A DNA stretch of 64,000 nucleotides. It comes from Halostagnicola larsenii XH-48. GTDB lineage: Archaea > Halobacteriota > Halobacteria > Halobacteriales > Natrialbaceae. Below, piece by piece: positions 16,601 to 25,894 of the stretch; position 1 is the stretch's first letter; the number at the start of each line of letters is the position of its first letter. The position numbers were made by a program, and so were the translations under genes. The stretch lies in assembly GCF_000517625.1 (NCBI RefSeq), contig NZ_CP007055.1:806001-870000 (forward strand), in the 5' to 3' direction. The notes beneath the pieces are model-generated. The model did no database searches, was not told the DNA's origin, and worked only from the letters and a program-made list of their open reading frames with translations.

Positions 16601-17109
16601 ACGCTCTCACCTCCGTCAGTGGAGCGGTCGATGCCATCGTCGGGTTCACCTGCCGTGCTGTCTGTCGATGAACCCGAATCCGTTCGAAAGCTCTCACCAC
16701 CGTCGGTCGCCGCCCCGAGATTCCCGCGACGGCTGGTTCCCGCCTGCGTTGAAGTGGGTTCTGCGTCGGTCGTGGCACTCGAGAGCGCCGCGACTGTCTG
16801 GCCTTCGTCCTCGCGTTTTGCGAGGACGAGTGCGGCGTCGAGTGCGGCGTCCAGCACGATCGCAATCAAGAGGAACGAAACGAGAAACGGCTCGGTGTTC
16901 GTCATCGGCCCCTCGGTCGGCTGTAAGGCCTCGAGATCGAACAGCGCGTACCCGATTTCGGCGGTTATCGAGGAGACGCCGGAGAATCCCTGCAGCGAGC
17001 CGGTAAACGTCGTGTTGAACACGATCGCCGCCATCAGCCCGAACAGAGCGACTGCGAGCAGGCCGGGGACGAGCGTCTTGCCGAGTCGTAGCTTCGGACG
17101 CGTCGTCAC
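16597..17109 (-). CDS. Complex I subunit J, second half, with Ser/Asp-rich tail
   Basis: A 170-residue protein with helices near residues 14-34 and 78-96, covering the C-terminal part of NuoJ. In Halobacteria NuoJ is split into two adjacent genes, as here. The last 60 or so residues are a hydrophilic Ser/Thr/Gly/Asp tail, probably facing one side of the membrane and of no known function. It starts with GTG 17109 overlapping the nuoJ1 stop as GTGA. Confidence 0.88.
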   Translation of the reverse strand: MTTRPKLRLGKTLVPGLLAVALFGLMAAIVFNTTFTGSLQGFSGVSSITAEIGYALFDLEALQPTEGPMTNTEPFLVSFLLIAIVLDAALDAALVLAKREDEGQTVAALSSATTDAEPTSTQAGTSRRGNLGAATDGGESFRTDSGSSTDSTAGEPDDGIDRSTDGGESV

Positions 17110-17381
17110 GACTGGCTCACCTCCGTCTCCTCGAGATCGGCGGTCTCGTCCTGGGTCAACATCACGGCGAACGTGATGAGGATGAGCACGCCGCCCACGT
17201 AGACGAGGATCTGCATCATCGCGACGAACTCCGCCGCGAGCATGATGTAGTACACCGCGACGCTCAGCAGCGAGATGCCGAGCGCGAGCGCCGAGTGCCA
17301 GGGTTCCTCGAAGAGGACGACCCCCAGCGCACTCGAGAGGGTAATGGCCGCGAACAGCGCGAACGCGATCGTTTCCATCAT
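17106..17381 (-). CDS. nuoJ: Complex I subunit J, first half
   Basis: A 91-residue membrane protein with three helices matching the N-terminal part of NuoJ. The key pi-bulge-helix region is recognised as the EFVAMMQILVYVGGVLIL stretch with conserved Glu and Tyr. ATG 17381 overlaps the nuoI stop as ATGA, which fixes the start; the frame is open for 216 bases further upstream, over nuoI. Confidence 0.92.
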   Translation of the reverse strand: MMETIAFALFAAITLSSALGVVLFEEPWHSALALGISLLSVAVYYIMLAAEFVAMMQILVYVGGVLILITFAVMLTQDETADLEETEVSQS

Positions 17382-17839
17382 TGGTAATCGACCTCCCCTT
17401 CGCCCTCGCCGATCCAGGCGCCCCGATCGGGTTCTCGAGACTCGAGCGGGTCGATATCCTTGTACCACGGCACGGCTTTGAGCTGTTCTTTGTTGTAGAC
17501 GAGGTCGTTTTTCGTATCGCCCGTGAACTCGAAGTTCTGCGTGAGCAAGATCGCGTCGACGGGACAGACCTCCTCGCAGAGTCGACAGTAGATACACTGG
17601 CCGATGTGGAGGTTGTACTGTTCGCCGTTGCGCTTGTCGTCCATCACGATCTGAATCGTGTCGTTCGGACAGACGTTCTCACACTGGCGACACCAGATAC
17701 AGCGTTCCTGACTGAACTTGTGAACGCCGCGAAACCGCGGGGAGACGTCCGGCGCAGTTTCGGGATACTCCACGGTGAACGTAGAGCCATCCAGTGCGTG
17801 TTTCATCGTCGTTGCCATCGATTTGAGTATCCCAATCAT
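17378..17839 (-). CDS. nuoI: Complex I subunit I (two 4Fe-4S clusters)
   Basis: A 153-residue ferredoxin-like subunit carrying clusters N6a and N6b between the input part and NuoB. Ligands are Cys47, 50, 53, 57 (CIWCRQCENVCP) and Cys82, 85, 88, 92 (CIYCRLCEEVCP). ATG 17839 overlaps the nuoH stop as ATGA. The family knowledge for Halobacteria is that this complex lacks NuoE, F and G, so the electron donor to this subunit is unknown. Confidence 0.96.
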   Translation of the reverse strand: MIGILKSMATTMKHALDGSTFTVEYPETAPDVSPRFRGVHKFSQERCIWCRQCENVCPNDTIQIVMDDKRNGEQYNLHIGQCIYCRLCEEVCPVDAILLTQNFEFTGDTKNDLVYNKEQLKAVPWYKDIDPLESREPDRGAWIGEGEGEVDYQ

Positions 17840-18927
17840 GCTATCAGCCCCACGATAATTGCGGTGAGCAAGAGGTTTGCAAACGAAAGGACCAGCAGGC
17901 CCTTCCACCCGATCTCGATCAACTGGTCGATCCGGACCCGCGGCACCGCCGAGCGGAGCCACTGGGTCATCATGAAGACGCCCCAGATCTTGATCAGGAA
18001 CCAGACGATTCCCAGGAACGCAGGCCCGGGTCCGGCGGGACCGCCGAGGAAGATCGTCGCGATGATGGCACCGCCGAGGAAGATGTGCAAGAACTCCCCG
18101 AGATAGATCAGGACGAAGTAAACCGAAGAGTACTCCGTCTGATAGCCGGCGACGATCTCAGTCGGTGCCTCCGGGGTGTCGAATGGGTTGCGTCCCACCT
18201 CCGCGAAGTTCGCCGTGAGGAACAACACGAACGCGAAGGGGTTGACGAGCGCGTACCACTGGGGAATCGAAACGACGCCGAGATCGATCAGCGCCTGCGA
18301 CTGCGCTTCGACGATCGTGCTCATCTGTAGCGAACCTGCAAAGAGCACGACTGACATCCCCGTGACGACCAGTGGAATCTCGTAGGCGACGTTCTGTGCG
18401 ACCGCCCGAAGCCCGCCAAGCAGCGAGTACTTGTTCGCCGATGCGTAGCCCGCCATCACCAGTCCGAGACTCGCGATGCCGGAAACGGCGAAGACGAACG
18501 CCAGTCCAACTTCGGGGTCCGCGAGTTGAATCCCGCTTCCCATCGGAATAACGGCAAACCCGAGCATCGCAGACGAGGCGACGACGATCGGCGCGAAGTC
18601 GTAGGCCGGTCGGTCGACGTTTTCGGGAATGATGTTCTCTTTCGAGAGCAGTCGAACCGCGTCGGCGACGATGATGAACACGCCGGCCGGACCGAGGTGA
18701 TTGACCGCGATTCGGTCGGTAAAGGCGGCGGTAATCTTTCGTTTCGCCCACGGTCCGGCGACCCCGGTCATCGCGAGCATCAAGCTGCCGATAATGAAGG
18801 CTGCGAGAAACGCAGCGACCAACTCGCCTGCCACGCCGAGCTCGCCGAGTCCGGTGAGGTCGCCGATTCGCTCTGGAAGCATCGGCTCGCCCACTTGCAG
18901 TACCATTTCGGGTGCGCCCCGGCTCAT
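17836..18927 (-). CDS. nuoH: Complex I subunit H (quinone-site membrane subunit)
   Basis: A 363-residue membrane protein with about eight helices, forming the membrane side of the quinone chamber. It has [19 protein letters not shown] and the [19 protein letters not shown] loop with the conserved acidic residues. ATG 18927 overlaps the nuoCD stop as ATGA. Confidence 0.96.
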   Translation of the reverse strand: MSRGAPEMVLQVGEPMLPERIGDLTGLGELGVAGELVAAFLAAFIIGSLMLAMTGVAGPWAKRKITAAFTDRIAVNHLGPAGVFIIVADAVRLLSKENIIPENVDRPAYDFAPIVVASSAMLGFAVIPMGSGIQLADPEVGLAFVFAVSGIASLGLVMAGYASANKYSLLGGLRAVAQNVAYEIPLVVTGMSVVLFAGSLQMSTIVEAQSQALIDLGVVSIPQWYALVNPFAFVLFLTANFAEVGRNPFDTPEAPTEIVAGYQTEYSSVYFVLIYLGEFLHIFLGGAIIATIFLGGPAGPGPAFLGIVWFLIKIWGVFMMTQWLRSAVPRVRIDQLIEIGWKGLLVLSFANLLLTAIIVGLIA

Positions 18928-20579
18928 CGATCCACCTCGCCGAGCACGATGTCTAAGCTGCCCAGGGACGCGACCAGATCAGGGATGTACTCTCCCTGTA
19001 CCATCTGCTCGAGCGCCGAAAGGTTGTGGAAACACGGACTCCGGATCTTGAACCGGCCGGGTTTGTCCGTCCCGTCCGATCGGATGTAGATCCCGAGTTC
19101 GCCCTTCGCACCTTCGACGGCGCGGTACACTTCGGTATCAGGGTCAGGTTTCAACGTTCGAGGAACGTTGGCCTGTACTTCCCGTTCGTCTTCGGGCCAC
19201 TCTTCGATCAAGTCGAGACACTGCTCGATGATTTTGGCGGATTCTTCGACTTCTCGCATCCGGACGAGGACGCGGCTGTAGTTGTCACAGCCGTCCTCGG
19301 TGACGACGTCCCACTCTAAGTTTTCGTAGTAGCCGTAGGGATCGTCGCGCCGGAGATCGAAGTCGATTCCCGATCCGCGTGCGACGGGACCGGTACAGCC
19401 GTACTCTTTGGCGACTTCGGGCTCGAGAATCCCGGTGTCGACACAGCGAATCTGGAAGATCTCGTTGCTCGTGAGCAGATCGTTGTACTCGTCGACCTTC
19501 GCCGGGAGTTCGTCGAGGAAATCACGCGTCTGTGCGATGAACTCCTCGCGGGGTTCGGGGAGATCCCAGGCGACCCCGCCGAGTCGGAAGTAGTTGAACA
19601 TCAACCGCTGGCCGGTGAGGTCCTCGAGAATGTCCTGGATGACCTCGCGGTCGCGGAAGGCGTACTGGAAGACGGCGGTGAAGTCGCCGTAGACGTCCAG
19701 CGCGAACGTTCCGAGCGCCAGCATGTGCGAGGCGATCCGGCAGAGTTCGGCCCCCATGGTTCGGATAACCTGTGCGTACTCGGGGACTTCGATGTCCGCG
19801 AGATCTTCGGCCACTCGAGCGTACGCCCACTCGTTTAACAGGCCGGAGGAGACGTAGTCCCAGCGATCGGGGTAGGGCATGATCTGGTGGCGATACGTTC
19901 CCTGCTGGCACATCTGCTCCTCACAGCGGTGCAGATAACCGATGTCGGGGTCGACGTCGAGGACCGTTTCGCCGTCCAGCACCGTCTTGATGTGCAAGAC
20001 GCCGTGGGTCGCCGGGTGGTGCGGTCCGACGTTGAGGAACATCGTGTCCGATTCGGAATCGAGGTGGTCCGGCTGAATCGGGTTCTCGTACTCCGAGAGG
20101 GTGACGACCTGCGGTTTCGTCTGGTCGTAGTCGAGACTCAGCGGATGGCCCTGCCAGGTCTCCGGCAGGAGGATCCGACGCGGGTCCGGATGCCCTTCGT
20201 AGTCGATTCCGACGAGGTCGAACGCTTCGCGTTCGTGCCAGTCTGCGGTTCGAAAGACAGGCTCTGCGGACTGGCTCGTCGGCTCCTCGAGCGTCGTCGG
20301 GACGACGACGCTGACCTCCTGAGTGGGGTCGGCGTACTTCTTGAGGTGGTAAATCGACTCGTACCGGTCCTCGTACTGCTGTGCGGTGAGACAGGAGAGG
20401 TGGTCGAACCCGGCCTCATCGCGTAGGTCGGAGAGGACGTCTTGGACGTCATCCGGGTTGATGACGAACCCCGGCGCGTTCAGGTGATCGTCGCGTGCGA
20501 TTGCACGGTCGCCGATCAGCGCCTCGAGTTCGTCCTCGGTGGTCTCGGCAGTTCGTGGTGGTTCGATGTCCGTGCTCAT
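18924..20579 (-). CDS. nuoCD: Complex I fused subunit C/D
   Basis: A 551-residue fusion of the 30-kDa (C, about 1-165) and 49-kDa (D, about 175-551) subunits. The C part has [13 protein letters not shown]. The D part has [12 protein letters not shown] with the quinone-site His pair and ends with the [11 protein letters not shown] and [12 protein letters not shown] blocks normal for NuoD. The fused form occurs in many archaea and bacteria. ATG 20579 overlaps the nuoB stop as ATGA. Confidence 0.96.
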   Translation of the reverse strand: MSTDIEPPRTAETTEDELEALIGDRAIARDDHLNAPGFVINPDDVQDVLSDLRDEAGFDHLSCLTAQQYEDRYESIYHLKKYADPTQEVSVVVPTTLEEPTSQSAEPVFRTADWHEREAFDLVGIDYEGHPDPRRILLPETWQGHPLSLDYDQTKPQVVTLSEYENPIQPDHLDSESDTMFLNVGPHHPATHGVLHIKTVLDGETVLDVDPDIGYLHRCEEQMCQQGTYRHQIMPYPDRWDYVSSGLLNEWAYARVAEDLADIEVPEYAQVIRTMGAELCRIASHMLALGTFALDVYGDFTAVFQYAFRDREVIQDILEDLTGQRLMFNYFRLGGVAWDLPEPREEFIAQTRDFLDELPAKVDEYNDLLTSNEIFQIRCVDTGILEPEVAKEYGCTGPVARGSGIDFDLRRDDPYGYYENLEWDVVTEDGCDNYSRVLVRMREVEESAKIIEQCLDLIEEWPEDEREVQANVPRTLKPDPDTEVYRAVEGAKGELGIYIRSDGTDKPGRFKIRSPCFHNLSALEQMVQGEYIPDLVASLGSLDIVLGEVDR

Positions 20580-21280
20580 GGTGAATCAGCCCAGTTGTAT
20601 CGCATGACGAGATCGTCCTCGTCGATCTCACTGGCCAGTTTCTGGACGAGTTCGTCCTGTGGAAGGTCGCCGAACTGCTCGAGTTCGTAGGGTTTGACGA
20701 CGACGGGGGACGACTCGCTGTTTCTGATCCGCTCCTGGAGCTTTAGGACTCCGTACACGAGCGCCTCGGGTCGCGGTGGACAGCCCGGCACGTGGATGTC
20801 GACGGGGATTATCTCCTCGGCACCCTTCACGACGTTGTAGCCCTCCTGGAACGGGCCGCCGGAGATCGTACACGATCCCATCCCGACGACGAACTTCGGT
20901 TCGGGCATCTGATCGTAGACGCGTTTCATCCGGGGGCCGAACTTCGAGACGATCGTTCCGGGGACGATCATCACGTCGGCCTGTCGCGGCGACGCGCGGG
21001 GGACGCCTGCGCCGTAGCGATCGATGTCGTGTTTGATCGCGTACGTGGACATCATCTCGATGCTACAGCACGCGATTCCGAACTGGAGCATGAACATCGA
21101 GTTCCCCCGGACCCAGTTCATGAACTTATCGAACTTCGTGAGGATAAACGGTGACGCGCCGAAGGCCTCACGAAGCTTGGAATTAAAGCGGTTGTCGACC
21201 CCCTCGCCAATCCGCGCATCCCGGGTGTCGGTCGAGGGTGCGGTACTATCGTATATTTGTTGCCGTGGTTCGTTGCTCAT
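20576..21280 (-). CDS. nuoB: Complex I subunit B (cluster N2)
   Basis: A 234-residue subunit with the N2 4Fe-4S cluster. Ligands are the tandem Cys pair in [11 protein letters not shown], then Cys in GSCTISGG and in [11 protein letters not shown]. It has an N-terminal acidic extension of about 40 residues and an acidic C-terminal extension of about 40, usual in Halobacteria. ATG 21280 overlaps the nuoA stop as ATGA. Confidence 0.96.
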   Translation of the reverse strand: MSNEPRQQIYDSTAPSTDTRDARIGEGVDNRFNSKLREAFGASPFILTKFDKFMNWVRGNSMFMLQFGIACCSIEMMSTYAIKHDIDRYGAGVPRASPRQADVMIVPGTIVSKFGPRMKRVYDQMPEPKFVVGMGSCTISGGPFQEGYNVVKGAEEIIPVDIHVPGCPPRPEALVYGVLKLQERIRNSESSPVVVKPYELEQFGDLPQDELVQKLASEIDEDDLVMRYNWADSP

Positions 21281-21690
21281 GGTCGATCAGCCTCAGTTTC
21301 GACCTGGTACGGACTTCGTGCCCACTGTACTGCACCGCTGCGCCACGCCCAGGCGAGTCCGACGAGGAGGATTGCGACGAACACCAACATCGGACCGAGT
21401 ATCTCGAGAAGCGACACGGCATCCGATTCGACGGCATCCAGGTAGACGACCGCCCACGGAAACAGGAGGACGGTTTCGATGTCGAAGACGAGAAAGAGAA
21501 GTGCGACCATGTAGTACTGGATGTTAAACCGAATGCGTGTCCCACCGGTCGGGACCTCGCCACTCTCGTAGGTGGCGCGTTTGCTCGTTTCGGGTACGCT
21601 GGGTCGAATGAGATACGATACCGCCATCATCGAGAGCGGAATCAGTAATCCCACGAGCGCCAGCATCCCCACAGCGATCCATTCATTCAT
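21277..21690 (-). CDS. nuoA: Complex I subunit A, first gene of the nuo operon
   Basis: A 137-residue membrane protein with three helices. It contains the conserved loop segment with KRATYESGEVPTGGTRIRFN (place of the YECG motif) and FLVFDIETVLLFPWA. ATG 21690 was chosen because a TATA element at 21723-21728 puts the transcript start near 21700; the in-frame ATG at 21720 would lie upstream of that point and so would not be in the mRNA. Confidence 0.92.
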   Translation of the reverse strand: MNEWIAVGMLALVGLLIPLSMMAVSYLIRPSVPETSKRATYESGEVPTGGTRIRFNIQYYMVALLFLVFDIETVLLFPWAVVYLDAVESDAVSLLEILGPMLVFVAILLVGLAWAWRSGAVQWARSPYQVETEADRP

Positions 21691-21722
21691 CTCCGTAACG
21701 TTCGCAGGTTCAAACCGCATGC

Positions 21723-21728
21723 ATATAA
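21723..21728 (-). promoter_or_regulatory. TATA element of the nuo operon
   Basis: On the minus strand CCTTATATGC (21721-21730) is a strong archaeal TATA box. With the usual 26-bp spacing the 11-gene transcript would start near 21700, about 10 nt before the nuoA ATG at 21690. No other clear promoter was seen inside the operon. Confidence 0.6.
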
Positions 21729-21876
21729 GGGTTGATTCTTGCGATTCCCGGTTGATCTGCCGATAAACGGCCGTATGGAGGTGTTCTAGCGACGAACAAT
21801 CATCCACAAATAACTACAGGACGAGATTCAACGGTAATGGGCCATTGGCACAGTCTCGTGTATCTCGACCGAGATC

Positions 21877-22515
21877 TTACTGATCGCCAGATCGATATGC
21901 CGCGACACCGCCATCGTGAAGGGCCCGAGACACCGTTCCAACCTCGGATTGGAGCGACTCGTGGTAGGCGACGAGTCGGTCTCGGACGTCGTCGTGTTGC
22001 CGTGCGAGAATCTGGGCGGCTGACAACGCAGCGTTGAAGGACTTCCCCGCGTCGACCGCGACCAGCGGCGCACCCGTCGGCATGCCGATGACGCTGTCGA
22101 CGGATTTCTCCTGTACCGGGACGCCGATGACGGGCAGCGGATACGCGATCGACGCCGTCATGTTCGGGAGGTCCGCGGACTTCCCGCCCGCGCCCGCGAT
22201 GATAACTTCGAGACCGCGCGCTTCTGCCGTCTCAGCGTAGGCCGTCATCAAGTCAGGCGTCCGATGGGCCGATGTCACGTACGTCTCGAAGGTAAAGCGC
22301 TCTTTGGGTGTCGTTTCGTAGTCAGTCTGTTCGGCAAAGTCGAGTTCTTCGACCAGTGCGTCGTACGCTCCGGGCCGGCGGCCCCCGGTCATCATCACCT
22401 CGAGGTCCGAATCGCTCCCCATGACGATACCGATGTCCGGGGTTTCCTCGGTCGGTCTGTCCTGTTTTGCTTCCTCGTATAATCGATCGATGAGGGTTGT
22501 CACAGAATCTGCCAT
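21877..22515 (-). CDS. purE: N5-carboxyaminoimidazole ribonucleotide mutase
   Basis: Purine synthesis enzyme converting N5-CAIR to CAIR. It has 212 residues, longer than the usual 160-170. The GSDSDLEVM motif and the SAHRTPD motif are both present but are separated by an extra segment of about 25 residues, a feature I associate with haloarchaeal PurE. GAGGKSADLPNMTAS and the PVIGVP block are normal. It is preceded by purK on the same strand with a 26-bp gap, so the two form an operon. Confidence 0.94.
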   Translation of the reverse strand: MADSVTTLIDRLYEEAKQDRPTEETPDIGIVMGSDSDLEVMMTGGRRPGAYDALVEELDFAEQTDYETTPKERFTFETYVTSAHRTPDLMTAYAETAEARGLEVIIAGAGGKSADLPNMTASIAYPLPVIGVPVQEKSVDSVIGMPTGAPLVAVDAGKSFNAALSAAQILARQHDDVRDRLVAYHESLQSEVGTVSRALHDGGVAAYRSGDQ

Positions 22516-22541
22516 TGAGGTCGATACCGCGTTCGAGGTAG

Positions 22542-23780
22542 TTAGTCGGTCCGAAACGTCACCGCCTCTCGAAGGGCTCGAGCAGTTTCGAGGTGGGACT
22601 CGAGAACGCGGTCTTCGGCCCCGCCCCGCGTCGAACCATTGTCGTCTCCAGTCGATCGTTTCGCTGCCGACGCCTCGAGATCGACGGAATCGCGCGCACT
22701 GACGGTCACGTGTCCCATCTTCCGCAGCGGTCGAGCCTGCTTTTTCCCGTACCAGTGGAGGTGCGCCGACGGCGTCTCGAGGATCCGCTCGACGTTGTGC
22801 AGCGTCGCCGCTCGCTCCTCGTCGACGTCGCCGAGTAAGTTCGTCGAAACCGTCGGGGAACGCAGCGCCGTCGAGCCGAGCGGCCAGCCCAGCACGGCCC
22901 GGACGTGTTGTTCGAACTGCGAGCTGTGGGCCCCCTCGATCGACCAGTGGCCGGAATTGTGCGGTCGCGGCGCGATCTCGTTGAGCAACAGGTCGCCGTC
23001 GCGGGTCTCGAACAGTTCGATGCCGTAGACGCCGCGGCCGTCCATCACCTCGAGTACGTCCGTCGCGAGTTCCGTAGCCCGCTCTCTGACTTCGGGCTCC
23101 GAGCGGGCGGGGACCAGTGTCTCGCGGAGGATTTCGTCCTCGTGGACGTTTTCGCCGACGGGGAAAGTAGCCGTCTCATCGTCTCCCTTGACGGCGATGA
23201 CCGAAACCTCACGGGCGAAGTCCACGAAGGACTCGACCATCGCCGGTCCGGCGACCGACTCGAGGGCCGACTCCGCGTCGGCCTTCGACTCGATGGGGAC
23301 GTTGCCGCGTCCGTCGTAGCCGCCGGTTCGGGCCTTGAGCATCACCGGCGCGCCGTAGTCGTCGATCGCCGTCCGAATGTCGGCCGCGTCCTCGACGGCG
23401 CGAAACGGCGGGACCGGGATCCCGGCGTCGGCGAGTTCGCGCTTCTGGACGAGTTTGTCGTGAATCGTCTCGAGCGTCGAGGGCTTCGGGTGAACGGGGG
23501 TTCCGGTATCCTCGCTCACGCGCTCTAACACGTCCTGATCGGCGAGTTCGATCTCAAACGTGAGGACGTCGGCGCGTTCGGCGAGTTCGTGGATGTTCCC
23601 CTCGTCGTCGAAGTCGGCGACGATCTGATCTCGGGCGAGCGATGCTGCGGGACAGTCCGGCGTCGGATCGAGAACGATCACTTCGACGCCGAGCGGGCCG
23701 GCCGCCTCGGCGAGCATTCGTCCGAGCTGACCGCCGCCGACGACCCCGAGCGTCGGTCCTGGCGACTGTAGCGTGGTCAT
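22542..23780 (-). CDS. purK: 5-(carboxyamino)imidazole ribonucleotide synthase
   Basis: ATP-grasp enzyme that carboxylates AIR with bicarbonate, supplying PurE. It has 412 residues starting MTTLQSPGP, with the N-terminal GVVGGGQLGRMLA loop, the KARTGGYDGRGN ATP-grasp segment and the NEIAPRPHNSGH metal/ATP block. ATG 23780 was chosen because a TATA element at 23806-23811 predicts a leaderless start there; the frame reads further up over the promoter. The C-terminus has a charged extension of about 30 residues. Confidence 0.94.
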   Translation of the reverse strand: MTTLQSPGPTLGVVGGGQLGRMLAEAAGPLGVEVIVLDPTPDCPAASLARDQIVADFDDEGNIHELAERADVLTFEIELADQDVLERVSEDTGTPVHPKPSTLETIHDKLVQKRELADAGIPVPPFRAVEDAADIRTAIDDYGAPVMLKARTGGYDGRGNVPIESKADAESALESVAGPAMVESFVDFAREVSVIAVKGDDETATFPVGENVHEDEILRETLVPARSEPEVRERATELATDVLEVMDGRGVYGIELFETRDGDLLLNEIAPRPHNSGHWSIEGAHSSQFEQHVRAVLGWPLGSTALRSPTVSTNLLGDVDEERAATLHNVERILETPSAHLHWYGKKQARPLRKMGHVTVSARDSVDLEASAAKRSTGDDNGSTRGGAEDRVLESHLETARALREAVTFRTD

Positions 23781-23805
23781 CGAGCGGCGGTTGTCCGCGG
23801 CTCCG

Positions 23806-23811
23806 CTTAAG
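23806..23811 (-). promoter_or_regulatory. TATA element for purK-purE
   Basis: CCTTAAGC on the minus strand lies 27-28 bp from the purK ATG at 23780, consistent with a leaderless transcript. Confidence 0.5.
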
Positions 23812-23895
23812 GATTGGCAATCGGCTAGCTGCCGATCGACTGCCCTGATCGATCGGGGCTCGAGTCGGCGCAAACTCGCTCGAGAACGGTACCTC

Positions 23896-23900
23896 TTTTA
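23896..23900 (+). promoter_or_regulatory. TATA element for ribH
   Basis: TCTTTTACC (TTTTA core) lies 26 bp before the ribH ATG at 23924, consistent with a leaderless transcript divergent from purK. Confidence 0.45.
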
Positions 23901-23923
23901 CCCGTCCTCACTACCGCTGGCGT

Positions 23924-24373
23924 ATGACCACGCTCGGCGTGGTGGTCGCGGAGTTCAACCGCCCGATCACCGAGCAGATGGAACGAGAGGCGCTGGAAGC
24001 CGCACGCGCAGCGGGTGCAACTGTCGACCGGACGATACAGGTTCCCGGCGTGTACGACGCGCCGCTGGCCGCCGATCGGCTCGCCCGTCGCGAGCCGATC
24101 GACGCGGTGGTCGTCGTGGGTGCGGTGATCACCGGCGATACCGACCACGATCAGGTTATCACCGACGCGACCGCCCAGCGACTCTCCGACGTCAGCCTCG
24201 AGCGTGATACGCCCGTTACACTCGGCGTAACGGGTCCCGGTATGTCCGCCGCCGAAGCACGCGAACGGGTCGAAAACGCCGCGAAAGCAGTCGACAGCGC
24301 GCTCGACCTCGTTGAGGAACTTCCCGATCCGGATCCGAACACCGGTTCAGATTCAGACTTCGATCACCAATGA
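23924..24373 (+). CDS. ribH: 6,7-dimethyl-8-ribityllumazine synthase
   Basis: Riboflavin pathway enzyme that condenses a ribityl pyrimidine with a four-carbon phosphate. It has 149 residues, with N-terminal VVVAEFNRPITEQM, the PGVYDAPLAA substrate loop, and the VVGAVITGDTDHDQ block with the catalytic His. The C-terminal tail is acidic (last 15 residues). Its stop overlaps the next gene's ATG as ATGA, so it is co-translated with the aminotransferase. Confidence 0.93.
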   Translation: MTTLGVVVAEFNRPITEQMEREALEAARAAGATVDRTIQVPGVYDAPLAADRLARREPIDAVVVVGAVITGDTDHDQVITDATAQRLSDVSLERDTPVTLGVTGPGMSAAEARERVENAAKAVDSALDLVEELPDPDPNTGSDSDFDHQ

Positions 24374-25518
24374 CCCTGGAATTCACCGACCGCGTAACCC
24401 GAGTCGAACCGTCAGCAACGCTCGCGATTTCCGCACTCGCGACCGAACTCGAGGCCGAGGGCAAAGACGTCGTCGACCTCTCGGTCGGCGAACCCGACTT
24501 CCCGACGCCCGAGAACGTCATCGAGGCCGGACAGGACGCGATGGACGCCGGCCACACCGGCTACACGACCTCCGCGGGGATCCTCGAGCTACGGGAATCG
24601 ATCGCCGACAAACTGGCCGACGACGGCCTCGATTACGGCCCCGAGAACATCATCGTCACGCCCGGCGCGAAGCAGGCGCTGTACGAAATCGTCCAGGCCC
24701 TGATCGGCGACGGAGACGAGGTCGCTCTCCTCGACCCGGCATGGGTCTCATACGAGGCGATGGTCAAGATGGCCGGCGGCGACCTCGCACGCGTTGATCT
24801 CTCCGCACACGACTTCCAGCTCGAGCCAGCGCTCGACGATCTGGCTGCGGCCGTTTCGGACGACACCGAACTGCTGATCGTCAACTCGCCGTCGAACCCG
24901 ACCGGTGCCGTCTACTCCGACGCGGCGCTCGAGGGCGTTCGCGATCTGGCCGTCGAACACGACATCACCGTCATCTCCGACGAAATCTACAAGGAGATCA
25001 CCTACGGCGTCGAGCCGACGAGTCTGGGTACGCTCGAGGGGATGGCCGACCGGACGATCACCGTCAACGGCTTCTCGAAAGCCTACTCGATGACCGGCTG
25101 GCGGCTGGGTTACTTCGCCGGCCCCGAGGAACTGATCGATCAGGCCGGCAAGCTTCACAGCCACTCGGTCTCCTCGGCCGTAAACTTCGTCCAGCACGCC
25201 GGTCTCGAGGCGCTCGAGAACACCGACGAAACCGTCGTCGAGATGACCGAGGCGTTCGAGCAACGGCGAGACCTCGTCGTGGAACTGCTCGAGGACGAAG
25301 GCGTCGACGTGGCGGTTCCCGAGGGTGCGTTTTACATGATGCTCCCAGTCGATCAGGACGATCAGGCGTGGTGTGAGGGTGCCATCGAAGACGCCCACGT
25401 TGCGACGGTTCCCGGCAGCGCGTTCGGCACGCCCGGATACGCTCGAATTTCCTACGCTGCGAGCGAAGAGCGACTTCGCGAAGGAATCGGTCGACTGGTC
25501 GCAGAAGGTTATCTGTAG
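24370..25518 (+). CDS. Class I pyridoxal-phosphate aminotransferase (aspartate aminotransferase-like)
   Basis: A 382-residue transaminase of fold type I. The cofactor Lys is Lys237 in FSKAYSMTGWRLGY; the NSPSNPTGAVY block and the C-terminal YARISYA segment with the carboxylate-binding Arg are present. It probably acts on aspartate or an aromatic amino acid; the exact substrate cannot be read from sequence. It is coupled to ribH by a 4-bp overlap. Confidence 0.9.
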   Translation: MTLEFTDRVTRVEPSATLAISALATELEAEGKDVVDLSVGEPDFPTPENVIEAGQDAMDAGHTGYTTSAGILELRESIADKLADDGLDYGPENIIVTPGAKQALYEIVQALIGDGDEVALLDPAWVSYEAMVKMAGGDLARVDLSAHDFQLEPALDDLAAAVSDDTELLIVNSPSNPTGAVYSDAALEGVRDLAVEHDITVISDEIYKEITYGVEPTSLGTLEGMADRTITVNGFSKAYSMTGWRLGYFAGPEELIDQAGKLHSHSVSSAVNFVQHAGLEALENTDETVVEMTEAFEQRRDLVVELLEDEGVDVAVPEGAFYMMLPVDQDDQAWCEGAIEDAHVATVPGSAFGTPGYARISYAASEERLREGIGRLVAEGYL

Positions 25519-25536
25519 CCTGAAAACGCGTATAAT

Positions 25537-25781
25537 GGTTGGTGGCGAGACGTAAAACGGAACGCGCTGGATCGAGACGATTATTCGTGCCAATATTGTG
25601 GCGTCACGCGTGACGAGATTGGACACGAACCGGATATCCACTACATTAAACCAGTTCGGCGTTCAACGATCCGCAGCTCGCACACACCCTTGATAACGTC
25701 GTTTGTCTTTGCCGAAGTTATGATCGGTATGTTGAGATCGAATCAATCGACGCCTTCTCCTCCGGCGACGAGCAAACATAA
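25537..25781 (+). pseudogene. HNH endonuclease remnant with a frameshift
   Basis: Two adjacent frames together read as a small haloarchaeal HNH nuclease. The first (25537 to about 25659) has WWRDVKRNALDRDDY, then CQYCGVTRDEIG and a P-D-I-H-Y-I-K-P-V-R block. The second (from about 25659) has FNDPQLAHTLDNVVCLC followed by R-S-Y-D-R-Y and runs to TAA at 25779-25781. A one-base deletion near 25659 joins them. A His of the HH pair is replaced by Tyr, and the second CxxC/His site is lost (CLCRSYD). No start codon remains. It is decayed and probably not functional. It lies just before tRNA-Gln. Confidence 0.75.
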
Positions 25782-25821
25782 CTCATAAGCCGTTCTGTTG
25801 CCAACCGATAGTTGCACGTCA

Positions 25822-25894
25822 AGTCCCGTGGTGTAGTGGCCAATCATCTGAGCCTTTGGAGCTCAGGACGGCAGTTCGAATCTGCCCGGGACTA
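25822..25894 (+). tRNA. tRNA-Gln (UUG anticodon)
   Basis: A 73-nt cloverleaf. The acceptor stem AGTCCCG (25822-25828) pairs with CGGGACT (25887-25893), with discriminator A at 25894. The anticodon stem TGAGC/GCTCA encloses the loop CTTTGGA with anticodon TTG. The T arm contains GTTCGAATC. No CCA is encoded and no intron is seen. Confidence 0.93.
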
